This document shows positions 34,528 to 42,162 of a DNA stretch of 64,000 bases, in pieces; the stretch's first letter is position 1, and each line of letters begins with the position of its first letter. The DNA comes from DATJGF01 sp035495315. Lineage in GTDB: Bacteria; Verrucomicrobiota; Verrucomicrobiia; Limisphaerales; UBA8199. Position numbers and translations under genes: made by a program. The notes beneath the pieces are model-generated. The model searched no databases. It was given only the letters and a program-made list of their open reading frames with translations, and was not told where the DNA came from. Location of the stretch: assembly GCA_035495315.1 (NCBI GenBank), contig DATJGF010000121.1:1-64000 (forward strand), in the 5' to 3' direction.

Positions 34528-35733
34528 TTGTCCAATCGAATAGTGCAACAGAACACAGACCAGAAAGGATGGGTACAGCAGGCGCAAGGCACCGGGCCTG
34601 CCGAGGCTGGTGGTTCAGCGCCGGAAATTCTCGAACACCTGGTGCATCAGGCCGAACGTGCGTGCGCCAGCGACATTCACCTCCACATGCGCCAGGGCGG
34701 TGCGGCAGTCTCGTTCCGCCTGGACGGCGTCATGACGCCAACCACAGAACTGCCACCGGACATTGCCGAGCGCGTTTTCGGCCGAATTAAATTCCTCGCC
34801 CGCCTGAAGACGTACCAGGATTCACTGCCGCAGGATGGACGGATCGATAAAGGGAGCCTGCAGGCGCGGAGCGATATCCGCGTCTCCACTTATCCCACCG
34901 TAACGGGCGAGAAGATCGTGCTTCGGCTGTTCGATGCGGCAGAGGTGAGGAGAATGGAAGACCTCGGCCTACCGACGGGCGTGGCGACCGATCTGAAAAG
35001 CTTTTTGCATCAAACCTTCGGGTTGTTGTTGCTGACCGGTCCGGCTGGGAGCGGAAAGACAACGACGATCTATGCGTGTCTGAGATATCTGTCGGAGTTG
35101 GGAGGCAAACATATCATTACGGTGGAAGATCCAGCCGAGCAGATCATCCCGGGCGTGATGCAAACGGAGGTGAACCCCGCGCAGGGATTGGATTTCGCAA
35201 CGGCAGCGCGGCATTTGCTGCGGCAGGATCCCCAGGTGCTTGTCATTGGCGAGATACGCGACGAAGAGACCGCCAACCTTGCCGTACGCGCAGCGCTGAC
35301 TGGGCACCTGGTGATTTCTACATTGCACGCGGGTTCCTGCAGAGGCGTGTTTGAACGGCTCCTCGTTTTGAGCCATGACCATTCCGCTATCGCCTCTTCG
35401 GTCGAGCTAGTGCTCAATCAGCGGCTGCTGCGGCGAATCTGCCTAAATTGCGCCGGTAAAGGGTGCCAAAGTTGCCTGCAGACGGGCTACCACGGGAGGG
35501 TGCCGTTGATCGAATCACTGCGGCTGAATAGCGCTCAGCGGCATTGCGTGTGTAAGTCCGAAGTGGAGGAGCTGGCCGCGGAGCCAACGTTGTATGAAAG
35601 CGCACGCTCAATGATCGAAGCCGGGCTGACGAACCAATCGGAAGTCGATCGCGTGCTAGGAACCGAGGGCAAATCCGAAATCCGAAACCCGAAGTCCGAA
35701 ATAAATTCAAATGAATTGAATTCAGAAAGGTAA
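34528..35733 (+). CDS. Type II secretion/type IV pilus ATPase (GspE/PilB-like), short form
   Basis: A ~400-residue secretion ATPase that lacks the N-terminal MshEN domain of full GspE/PilB. It has the N2 domain (ASDIHLHMRQGGAAVSFRLD, ARSDIRVSTYPTVTGEKIVL), Walker A (LLTGPAGSGKTTTIYACL), the Asp box (HIITVEDPAEQIIPGVMQTE), Walker B (QVLVIGEIRDEETANLAVRA), the His box (HLVISTLHAGS), and a zinc-binding CLNCAGKGCQSC with YHGRVPLIESL. It powers pseudopilus assembly. The start is TTG 34528 or GTG 34543. The last residues (EGKSEIRNPKSEINSN) are encoded by a simple 'tccgaaa' repeat (about 35670-35705). A palindromic element lies between it and gspF. Confidence 0.92.
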   Translation: MSNRIVQQNTDQKGWVQQAQGTGPAEAGGSAPEILEHLVHQAERACASDIHLHMRQGGAAVSFRLDGVMTPTTELPPDIAERVFGRIKFLARLKTYQDSLPQDGRIDKGSLQARSDIRVSTYPTVTGEKIVLRLFDAAEVRRMEDLGLPTGVATDLKSFLHQTFGLLLLTGPAGSGKTTTIYACLRYLSELGGKHIITVEDPAEQIIPGVMQTEVNPAQGLDFATAARHLLRQDPQVLVIGEIRDEETANLAVRAALTGHLVISTLHAGSCRGVFERLLVLSHDHSAIASSVELVLNQRLLRRICLNCAGKGCQSCLQTGYHGRVPLIESLRLNSAQRHCVCKSEVEELAAEPTLYESARSMIEAGLTNQSEVDRVLGTEGKSEIRNPKSEINSNELNSER

Positions 35734-35786
35734 ACCCGGCGCTCAGCAAACTGCCAATTTTCCCCCGTAACTTCGGGCGCGAACCT

Positions 35787-35873
35787 TGTAGGAGACGACG
35801 TAAGGAGACTCTGATTGATCGCCGTAAGGCGCAGAAAAGGATCGCACAGAGTCTCCTTACGTCGTCTCCGACA
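35787..35873. repeat. Palindromic element family A, copy 2 (87 bp)
   Basis: Arms at 35787-35811 and 35849-35873 match copy 1 with one mismatch (ctccgaca against ctcctaca). The spacer is 37 bases and differs from copy 1. It sits in the 251-base gap between the ATPase and the first GspF gene; otherwise nothing is recognised in that gap. Confidence 0.92.
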
Positions 35874-35984
35874 GGTCTCTATGCGCGTTGGAAAAGGGTA
35901 GAGCCTGCCATGAGGTCATCATCCCGCGTGATTGCCTCTCCCCTGCTCTGTCCAATCATCAGAAATGCTGTAGCACACTAACCC

Positions 35985-36965
35985 ATGAATTACGACGAAT
36001 TCGCATTTTTTAACCAGCAACTGGCCTCGATGCTGCGGGAGGGCATTCCACTCGAAGGCGCCCTTAAACAGCTTTCGGCCGGGATGCGAACGGGTCCGCT
36101 GCGCGCCGAGATCGAGCGATTAGAACACGATTTGGAGCAAGGAACGCCGCTCAACGAAGCGATGGCGCGGCGTCAATTGCCGGAACTGTATCGACGACTT
36201 GTCACCATCGGCGCGCAAACCAACGATCTACCCGGCGTGCTGACAATGTTGGCGGATCATTACCACCAGGCCAACGCGCTTTGGACTCGGCTTAAGGGTC
36301 TCATGGTTTACCCATTGATTGTGCTGGTGCTTGCGCTCGGCTTTACCGTGTTTATCTCACTGGTTTTTAGCCATTTCCTCGCGGGGTTTTTTGAACAGTA
36401 CCGTTTCCCGGCTGTGATTTTTGGCGGGCTGTGGCTGCCACCAATTCTGTTCGCAATTCTGGCCCTGGTCGCATTTTGGGCGGTTAGTTTACGTCGGGTA
36501 CGATCCCGGCTGCGGTGGCGCCTGCCTGCTTTCCGGGAAGCCAGCCTAGCGCAGCTGGCGTCAGCGATTGCGTTGATGTTACGCAAAGGGACGCCTCTGG
36601 CTGAGGCGCTGGCATTGGCGGAGTCGATGGAACAGCCTTCACCCGCAGCCGAGGCGCTGGGCCGTTGGCGAGCCGCAATCGAGGCCGGCCAAGGCAAACC
36701 CTCCCAATGGGCCGGCAACAATTATCCCTTTCCCCCTCTGTTTCTTTGGCTGATTCAAAAGGGGGGCGAGGATGTCACGGCGGGCTTTGAGCAGGCGGCC
36801 GATATGTTCCGCCGCCGGGCATCGTATCGCATTGAAATGGCCCTGTATGGCGCGTTGCCGATTTCGGTTCTGTTTCTGGGGCAGATGATTTTGTGGCAAG
36901 TCATACCCTTGCTGCACGCGATGACGCTGTTGATGAATGCCCTCGGAGACATGGGCGGCTCGTGA
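35985..36965 (+). CDS. GspF/PilC-like inner membrane platform protein (first of two)
   Basis: A 326-residue protein with two T2SSF domains. The first is QLASMLREGIPLEGALKQLS ... NDLPGVLTMLADHYHQANAL, followed by helices GLMVYPLIVLVLALGFTVFI and LPPILFAILALVAFWAVSL. The second is LASAIALMLRKGTPLAEALA ... GFEQAADMFRRRASYRIEMA, with a C-terminal helix ISVLFLGQMILWQVIPLLHA. It is somewhat shorter than typical GspF (about 400). It would form the platform with the ATPase. A second GspF gene starts four bases after its stop. Confidence 0.9.
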   Translation: MNYDEFAFFNQQLASMLREGIPLEGALKQLSAGMRTGPLRAEIERLEHDLEQGTPLNEAMARRQLPELYRRLVTIGAQTNDLPGVLTMLADHYHQANALWTRLKGLMVYPLIVLVLALGFTVFISLVFSHFLAGFFEQYRFPAVIFGGLWLPPILFAILALVAFWAVSLRRVRSRLRWRLPAFREASLAQLASAIALMLRKGTPLAEALALAESMEQPSPAAEALGRWRAAIEAGQGKPSQWAGNNYPFPPLFLWLIQKGGEDVTAGFEQAADMFRRRASYRIEMALYGALPISVLFLGQMILWQVIPLLHAMTLLMNALGDMGGS

Positions 36966-36969
36966 GTAT

Positions 36970-38166
36970 ATGAACGAATTTCTGCGCCACATTCTTGAGC
37001 CCGACCCAGTGGTGGGTCTCCTGGGTCTCTTTTTGGCCTTTGCGGCGTACGTGCTGTTGGGTCTGCTGCCAGTCCTCGGGGCGGTTTATTTGATTTATTT
37101 TTTACTTACTCTGCCGATGCGCCGAACCGAACGAGTCCGCATGTTTCTCAACCTCCTCGAACTCGGATTGAAGGAAGGTCGCTCGCCGCCAGCGGCAATA
37201 ACCGAGGCCGCCGCCAGCCGTGACACTTCACTTGGCGCGCGTTTCCACTTACTGGCGGCATACTTGGCCGAAGGACACCAACTCGATGAGGCGCTGGCAA
37301 GAGTGCCGCGGCTGCTGCCGCCACAGATCCGGGCCATGCTCAAAGCAGGCGAACGCATCGGCGATGTCGCGAAAGTGCTGCCGGCTTGCCGACTCCTGAC
37401 GCAGGATAGCGTGTCGCAGGTTCGCGGCGCGTTAAATTACGTCATTCTCTTGACGTTTGCGGTTACACCCTTCGCAATTTTCGTCCCAATCGTTTTAAAG
37501 GTGAAGGTGCTGCCCGCGTTTAGAGCGATATTCGCCGATATGCTGGCCGGCTCGCAGCTTCCTGCGTTTACTCGATTCGTCTTCGCGCAGGATTCCTGGT
37601 TTTTGGCAATTCAGACGGCGAGCCTTTTTCTCATCTGGGCGCTCACCGTCGCTTACCTTGGCGGTCCACGCCTGCACGCGTGGATCGAGCGCGTGCTGCC
37701 GGGCGCACCGGATTTTCTCTTCCGAATGCTGCCCTGGCGCAAAAAGCGGCTGCAGCGCAATTTTTCCGCAATGCTGGCGGTGCTGCTCGAGGCCAATGTG
37801 CCGGAAGCGGACGCCGTGAATCTCGCGGCAGAATCGACCGCGAATAGCGTCATGCAACGACGCGCGCAAAAAGTGGTCGCGCTTCTAAATCAGGGAATCA
37901 GTTTGCCGGATGCTTTGCGGGAAATGGACGATGCCGGTGAATTGCATTGGCGTTTGAAAAATGCGCTCAGCCGCCGGGGTGGGTTTGTACGCGCTCTGGC
38001 GGGCTGGCACGACGCGCTCGAAGCGAAGGCCTTTCAACTCGAACAAGGCGCCGCCCAGATCACCACCACTCTTATGGTGCTGCTCAATGGCGTGATCATT
38101 GCGAGCGTCGTGTTGGCTGTTTTTCTGGCCCTCATCCAACTGCTCAACCGCGCAACCTTATGGTGA
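36970..38166 (+). CDS. GspF-like inner membrane platform protein (second of two)
   Basis: A 398-residue T2SSF-type protein, divergent from the preceding one. It has an N-terminal pair of helices (GLFLAFAAYVLLGLLPVLGA), a first soluble domain (LLELGLKEGRSPPAAITEAA, LKAGERIGDVAKVLPACRLL), helices VILLTFAVTPFAIFVPIVLK and LAIQTASLFLIWALTVAYLG, and a second domain (NFSAMLAVLLEANVPEADAV, VALLNQGISLPDAL). A final helix is MVLLNGVIIASVVLAVFLAL. Two adjacent platform proteins suggest a heteromeric platform. Its last codons overlap the probable start of the next pseudopilin gene. Confidence 0.88.
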   Translation: MNEFLRHILEPDPVVGLLGLFLAFAAYVLLGLLPVLGAVYLIYFLLTLPMRRTERVRMFLNLLELGLKEGRSPPAAITEAAASRDTSLGARFHLLAAYLAEGHQLDEALARVPRLLPPQIRAMLKAGERIGDVAKVLPACRLLTQDSVSQVRGALNYVILLTFAVTPFAIFVPIVLKVKVLPAFRAIFADMLAGSQLPAFTRFVFAQDSWFLAIQTASLFLIWALTVAYLGGPRLHAWIERVLPGAPDFLFRMLPWRKKRLQRNFSAMLAVLLEANVPEADAVNLAAESTANSVMQRRAQKVVALLNQGISLPDALREMDDAGELHWRLKNALSRRGGFVRALAGWHDALEAKAFQLEQGAAQITTTLMVLLNGVIIASVVLAVFLALIQLLNRATLW

Positions 38167-38678
38167 TATTTTGTACGAGACGACCCAAGGAGACTCCAAT
38201 TCATGGAGTTTCCTGCAAGCGGGATTCAATCAGAGTCTCCTTAAGTCGTCTCCTACAATCGAGGGAGCCTGGATCAGTTGCCAGTACGCGCATCAACTGC
38301 ACGCTCCATTCTCAAGGACGAACCACCCGCTGCACGGGCGCGCTGATGGTGGAATTCCTGGTAGCGCTGGCGCTCGTCATTGGCGCACTGCTGCCGCTGG
38401 CCTATTCGTTCGCCAAAGAGGAGCGCCTGGCCCGAGCTTATTACCAGCGAGCCCTGGCGATCGAACTGGTGGATGGGGAAATTGAGTTGCTAGCCGCCGG
38501 GCGCTGGAAGGATTTCCCGATGGGAGTCTCGGAGTATCGGGTGCGAGCAGCGGCCGCAACGAATCTCCCTCCAGGCAGATTCCTGGTCACCCGGACGGAG
38601 AAAATGATCCGACTCGAATGGATACCTACCGTGAAACAACACGGCGGCAAGGTCGTCCGCGATGTGAGACTGCCATGA
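38159..38678 (+). CDS. Pseudopilin (GspI/GspH-like) with repeat-encoded leader
   Basis: The mature domain starts at a prepilin site, RCTG^ALMVEFLVALALVIGA, with Gly at -1 and Glu at +5, followed by a soluble domain (ELVDGEIELLAAGRWKDFPM, GVSEYRVRAAAATNLPPG). The only usual in-frame start upstream of the cleavage site is ATG 38159, which overlaps the end of the second gspF. That start implies a ~62-residue leader translated through the whole palindromic element 38172-38257. Prepilin peptidase would remove this leader. An ATG at 38346 would start after the cleavage Gly and is less likely. Part of the secretion operon. Confidence 0.72.
38172..38257. repeat. Palindromic element family A, copy 3 (86 bp), inside a pseudopilin leader
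   Basis: Arms at 38172-38196 and 38233-38257 match the other copies with a few changes (tgtacgagacgacccaagga on the left; taagtcgtctcctaca on the right). The spacer is 36 bases, as in copy 1. It lies downstream of the second gspF and within the frame that leads into the next pseudopilin. Confidence 0.9.
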
Positions 38679-39292
38679 AAATGCGCTTCGTGTCACAAAA
38701 GCTCCCTGGCGCGCGCCCCAATTGTAGGTTTTCAATCTTCAATTGCCAATTTTCAGTTGTTCGGACGTCATCTTGCGAGCGACGTGGCCCCAGACAGGCC
38801 CCGCACCACGGCGCTTATCTCCTGACCGAGGCACTGGTATACATCGGCCTTGTCTTCGTGCTACTGGTGGTCGCCTATGCCGCGATGTATAGGTTCATCG
38901 ACAAATCGGTGATTCTTCGCCGCAACACCGAAGATATCAGCCGGGCGATGCACGCAGGCGAACGTTGGCGCGCCGATATTCGAGCCGCAGCACGCGGTAT
39001 CCGGCTGGAGACAAATACGCCAAGCCCAATCATCCACCTGGCAACAGCCCACGGCGAAGTTTCTTATACGATGGGTCAGGAAACGGTATGGCGACGAGTC
39101 AGCCCCGGGGCGTGGGTTCCATTGTTGAAAGATGTTAAAGCCTCTTCGATGCAGATGGATGCTCGCCCGCACGTTAACGGCTGGCGTTGGGAACTGGAAC
39201 TCCTGCCCCGCACCAAAGGCAGCATCAAACCAGGCCGCGTACGCCCCTTGTTCACCTTCCTCGCCGTGCCGCAAATCGGTCCCACCCCATGA
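38675..39292 (+). CDS. Pseudopilin (GspJ-like)
   Basis: A 205-residue protein overlapping the previous gene by four bases. A prepilin-like site GAYLLTEALVYIGLVFVLL sits at about residue 46; the acidic residue is at +5 or +6 depending on whether cleavage follows Gly or Ala. The leader is unusually long, and its middle (RFSIFNCQFSVV) is encoded by a simple 'tcttcaattgccaatttt' repeat. The soluble part (DISRAMHAGERWRADIRAAA, GEVSYTMGQETVWRRV) fits GspJ-like minor pseudopilins. Confidence 0.78.
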   Translation: MKMRFVSQKLPGARPNCRFSIFNCQFSVVRTSSCERRGPRQAPHHGAYLLTEALVYIGLVFVLLVVAYAAMYRFIDKSVILRRNTEDISRAMHAGERWRADIRAAARGIRLETNTPSPIIHLATAHGEVSYTMGQETVWRRVSPGAWVPLLKDVKASSMQMDARPHVNGWRWELELLPRTKGSIKPGRVRPLFTFLAVPQIGPTP

Positions 39293-39600
39293 AGATTTCA
39301 GCTTGCTCTAGAACCGGCTGTGGCGATCGTGCGCGCAAGCAAAGCGGCATGGCGGTCATTGTGGTCATTGCGCTGTTCGCGATCATGCTCTTGTTCCTAG
39401 GCATCACCCTGCGCAGCCTGAATCACCTTCACCAGGATCTAAAGCTGATCGAGCGAAAACAATTGGAACGCATCCGCCAATCTGAAGCGGCCACCAACGC
39501 CGCGACCACCAATCGATTGCAACTATCGCCGGGAGATGGGCACTACTCTCTCTCCTCCACCGGGAGAGAGAGAGTAGTTTTTCCCGGGCCAAATCGTTGA
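39289..39600 (+). CDS. Small PilX/GspK-like pseudopilin
   Basis: A 103-residue protein overlapping the GspJ-like gene by four bases. The N-terminus is RARKQSG^MAVIVVIALFAIML, then a long amphipathic helix (LNHLHQDLKLIERKQLERIR). This is the pattern of PilX/GspK-type tip pseudopilins, though far shorter than GspK (about 300 aa), and without Glu at +5. The C-terminal residues are encoded by a hairpin with 'ctctctc/gagagag' arms (39542-39578). The gene may be truncated, or its tail replaced by that repeat. Confidence 0.65.
   Translation: MKISACSRTGCGDRARKQSGMAVIVVIALFAIMLLFLGITLRSLNHLHQDLKLIERKQLERIRQSEAATNAATTNRLQLSPGDGHYSLSSTGRERVVFPGPNR
39542..39578 (+). terminator. Hairpin with T-run at the end of the pseudopilin operon
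   Basis: Thirteen-base arms (actactctctctc / gagagagagtagt) with an 11-base loop are followed by five T residues (39578-39582). This looks like an intrinsic terminator but lies inside the last codons of the preceding reading frame. It may equally be a dispersed palindromic repeat. Confidence 0.45.
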
Positions 39601-39866
39601 ACCATTCCTGGGCCATGGACCTTATCGGCGCGATACGCAAATCATTGACCGCGTTTGTTTGCGGGATTTTCGGGTTTTTACCGATTATCGGCCTGATTCC
39701 GGCCTTATACACGGTCTCGTGCTGGCGAAGCGTCAGCAAGCATTACGGCAAGCAATGGAACCCTGCACGGCGTTACCTTTTGGGAGGTGTTCTGCTTGCT
39801 ACAATAGGCCTACTCGGTTCTGCATTAATCCTGGTGGCAATCCTCTTCGCCATCGCGCAAGGCTAA
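39597..39866 (+). CDS. Small membrane protein of unknown function
   Basis: An 83- to 89-residue protein starting at TTG 39597 (overlapping the previous stop) or ATG 39615. Two hydrophobic helices: TAFVCGIFGFLPIIGLIPAL and YLLGGVLLATIGLLGSALIL. A basic loop lies between (RSVSKHYGKQWNPARR). It follows the pseudopilin genes directly but carries no recognised secretion motif. Function unknown. Confidence 0.6.
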   Translation: MNHSWAMDLIGAIRKSLTAFVCGIFGFLPIIGLIPALYTVSCWRSVSKHYGKQWNPARRYLLGGVLLATIGLLGSALILVAILFAIAQG

Positions 39867-39871
39867 CCACA

Positions 39872-39963
39872 TCTCGGAAGGCCAAGCTCCGCGAGCTCCG
39901 CGAGGCCCCATTTGCCCAAACAATTCGCCTCCCTGAGGCCTCGCGCAGCTCGGCCTTCCGAGA
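39872..39963. repeat. Palindrome with 'tctcggaaggcc' arms
   Basis: Left arm 39872-39907 and right arm 39937-39963 (tctcggaaggccaagctccg against its partner cagctcggccttccgaga) form a long imperfect hairpin. The left side has a duplicated 'ctccgcgag'. It lies just after the small membrane protein gene. The rest of the gap up to 40170 shows nothing else. Confidence 0.7.
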
Positions 39964-40170
39964 GCTTATTGCGCAACACCCTCAAGATAAACGATTGGCG
40001 GTTTGTTTTCCTTTCGAACTTTACCATCCGGAGGTCCTGTGCTTTATTGCGTTTGCGTTCAGGACGCGTCCAGGTCCGCGGAAAGGGCTGAGCCTACCTG
40101 CTGTTGTCGGTTAAAAGAATAACCTTGATGCTGCCTGCCGGCGGACCACAGGCGATAGCAGAAAGGTTAT

Positions 40171-41691
40171 ATGTCAAAATCGCTGCCTGCCCGGCCCAAT
40201 CTTGAACAACTCAAGAATCAGGCCAAAGAACTCCTCAAGTCCCACAAATCCGCTGACCCCGAAAGCCTGCGACGCATTCAGGCCAATCATCCACGTTTGG
40301 CCGGTATTCCGCTCACTGACATCGGGAAAGCAAAGTTCTTGCTGAACCATGCTCAATTGGTGATCGCCCGCGAGTATGGATTTCCAACTTGGGCGAAGCT
40401 CAAAGAAAGAGTTGAAACGATCCTGCTCGAGAGCGCGGACCCGATGGAGCTCTTCAAACAAGCCTTCACGAAGAATGACGCCGCCACCCTGCGCCAGCTT
40501 TTTGCACGCTATCCAGAAATAAAAGCCAAGATCAACGAACCGGTCGCTGCGTTCGATTCTCCTGCAATCACGCATGTGCGCAGCCGGGAGATGCTCGATG
40601 TCCTGCTCGAAGCCGGCGCCGACATTAATGCCAGGAGCCGCTGGTGGGCCGGCGGATTCGGACTCCTGGACAGCGCCGAACCCGACTTGGCCGCTTACGC
40701 CATCCAACGCGGCGCGGTGGTCGATGCTCACGCCGCGGCCCGGCTTAGCATGCTGGACAAGTTGCGTGAATTGATTTCGGCCAACCCGGCACTCGTGCAT
40801 GCGCGCGGCGGCGATGGCCAGACACCGCTTCATTTCGCCAGCACGGTCCCGATCGCGGAACTACTGCTGGAGCATGGCGCCGACATTGACGCGCGAGACA
40901 TCGACCACGAATCGACGCCGGCGCAATACCTGATTCGCGACCGACAGGACGTCGCGCGTTACCTGGTGCGACGCGGCTGCCATACCGATATCTTAATGGC
41001 CTCTGCACTGGGTGATATCGAACTCGTCCGCCGTCATCTCGATGAGAATCCAGACTGCATCCATATGCGCGTCACCGGCGAATATTTTCCAATGATCAAC
41101 CACAAAGCCGGAGGCACTATCTACCAATGGACGCTTGGGTGGTACGTTTCGCCGCACGATGTCGCCCGCCAGTTCGGCCACAATCATGTCTTCGAGCTAC
41201 TCATCGAACGCAGTCCCGCCGATGTGAAATTCATCGCCGCCTGTTGGGCGGGTGACGAATCCGCCCTCAAGGCAGCGCTACAGCAAAATGCTGACCTGGT
41301 GTCACGCCTGTCTGCTGCCTATAAACGGCAGGTAGCGCTCGCTGCCCGAAACAACAACCTGGCAGCCGTTCGCCTCATGCTCGCCTCCGGCTTGCCCGTC
41401 GACGCGCTCGGCCAGCATGGAGCCACTCCGCTGCATTGGGCGGCTTTTCACGGAAATGCTGAGATGGCTCGCGAAATCCTGCGTTACAATCCGCCGCTCG
41501 AACAAATGGATGCCGACTTTGCCAGCACGCCACTTGGCTGGGCGATTCACGGGTCGGAGCACGGCTGGTATTGCAAGACCGGGGATTACGCTGGGACGGC
41601 GGAGGCGCTGCTCAAAGCTGGAGCCCGACCCCCTGAAAAGGTCGGTGGGACCGAAGCAGTGAGAGCTGTGCTGGCAAGTCATAAGTCGTAG
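40171..41691 (+). CDS. Ankyrin-repeat protein
   Basis: A 506-residue cytoplasmic protein. The N-terminal ~80 residues (PNLEQLKNQAKELLKSHKSA, LNHAQLVIAREYGFPTWAKL) are a helical module found at the start of many bacterial ankyrin proteins. Ankyrin repeats follow, such as MLDVLLEAGADINARSRWW, GDGQTPLHFASTVPIAELLL, EHGADIDARDIDHESTPAQY, GQHGATPLHWAAFHGNAEMA and GTAEALLKAGARPPEKVGGT. No export signal. Ankyrins mediate protein contacts; the partner is unknown. It stands alone. Confidence 0.92.
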   Translation: MSKSLPARPNLEQLKNQAKELLKSHKSADPESLRRIQANHPRLAGIPLTDIGKAKFLLNHAQLVIAREYGFPTWAKLKERVETILLESADPMELFKQAFTKNDAATLRQLFARYPEIKAKINEPVAAFDSPAITHVRSREMLDVLLEAGADINARSRWWAGGFGLLDSAEPDLAAYAIQRGAVVDAHAAARLSMLDKLRELISANPALVHARGGDGQTPLHFASTVPIAELLLEHGADIDARDIDHESTPAQYLIRDRQDVARYLVRRGCHTDILMASALGDIELVRRHLDENPDCIHMRVTGEYFPMINHKAGGTIYQWTLGWYVSPHDVARQFGHNHVFELLIERSPADVKFIAACWAGDESALKAALQQNADLVSRLSAAYKRQVALAARNNNLAAVRLMLASGLPVDALGQHGATPLHWAAFHGNAEMAREILRYNPPLEQMDADFASTPLGWAIHGSEHGWYCKTGDYAGTAEALLKAGARPPEKVGGTEAVRAVLASHKS

Positions 41692-41829
41692 CGGGTAGGC
41701 GTCTCGCCTGCCGTGGAGCCGGGCGTCCCGCGCGGCGGCCAGGGCCTGGAAATTCCTAACGCACCAATTTCGCACGCCAATCCGGACGGCGGGACGCCGT
41801 CCTCTACGGCAGGCGAGACGCCCACCGCT
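41690..41829. repeat. Palindrome with 'ggcgtctcgcctgccgt' arms
   Basis: Left arm 41690-41714 (core ggcgtctcgcctgccgt) pairs almost perfectly with right arm 41806-41829 (acggcaggcgagacgcc). A second, inner inverted pair is built on gggcgtcccgcg and gcgggacgcc. It begins at the very end of the ankyrin gene and overlaps its last codon. It resembles a complex dispersed palindromic repeat. Confidence 0.75.
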
Positions 41830-41980
41830 ATTTTGTCTACCGCCCCTGCTGATCATTTCTGCTCAAATCGCACGCGCAGCGCGCCGTCGATGCCGGTTCT
41901 GGATCTATGAGATGAGCAGTTTGGCTGGATCCGCATTTGACAGTTGGGTTGGCTCGGTCCACTGATCGAGGAATATTCTC

Positions 41981-42135
41981 ATGAGAGAAGACCTGCAACA
42001 GTTGCTCAGTTTGGCCAAGCAAAAGGGATGTCGCGTAATCGAGCTGGACTTGCCTTCCTTCGCGAGGAAGCACATCGCTTTTATGAGCACAGGGGATTCC
42101 AGAATAGAGCGTATCTGTTCACAAAAACCCTCTGA
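41981..42135 (+). pseudogene. GNAT acetyltransferase remnant (C-terminal part, frameshifted)
   Basis: One frame from 41981 reads LLSLAKQKGCRVIELDLPSF. The neighbouring frame then reads REEAHRFYEHRGFQNRAYLF up to a stop at 42135. Joined, they give the typical C-terminus of a GNAT N-acetyltransferase (ELDLPS-F-REEAHRFYE-GF). A one-base deletion near 42058 accounts for the shift. The acetyl-CoA-binding N-terminal part is missing. An intact GNAT gene follows 27 bases later. Confidence 0.7.
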
Positions 42136-42162
42136 GCCTCGCGCAAGCTACACCCTGCGATT

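Noticed and set aside
32255..35873. Possible transposon ends formed by family A copies 1 and 2
   Set aside because: Each copy is itself a complete inverted repeat, and the enclosed genes are ordinary without a transposase. A composite transposon is not supported.
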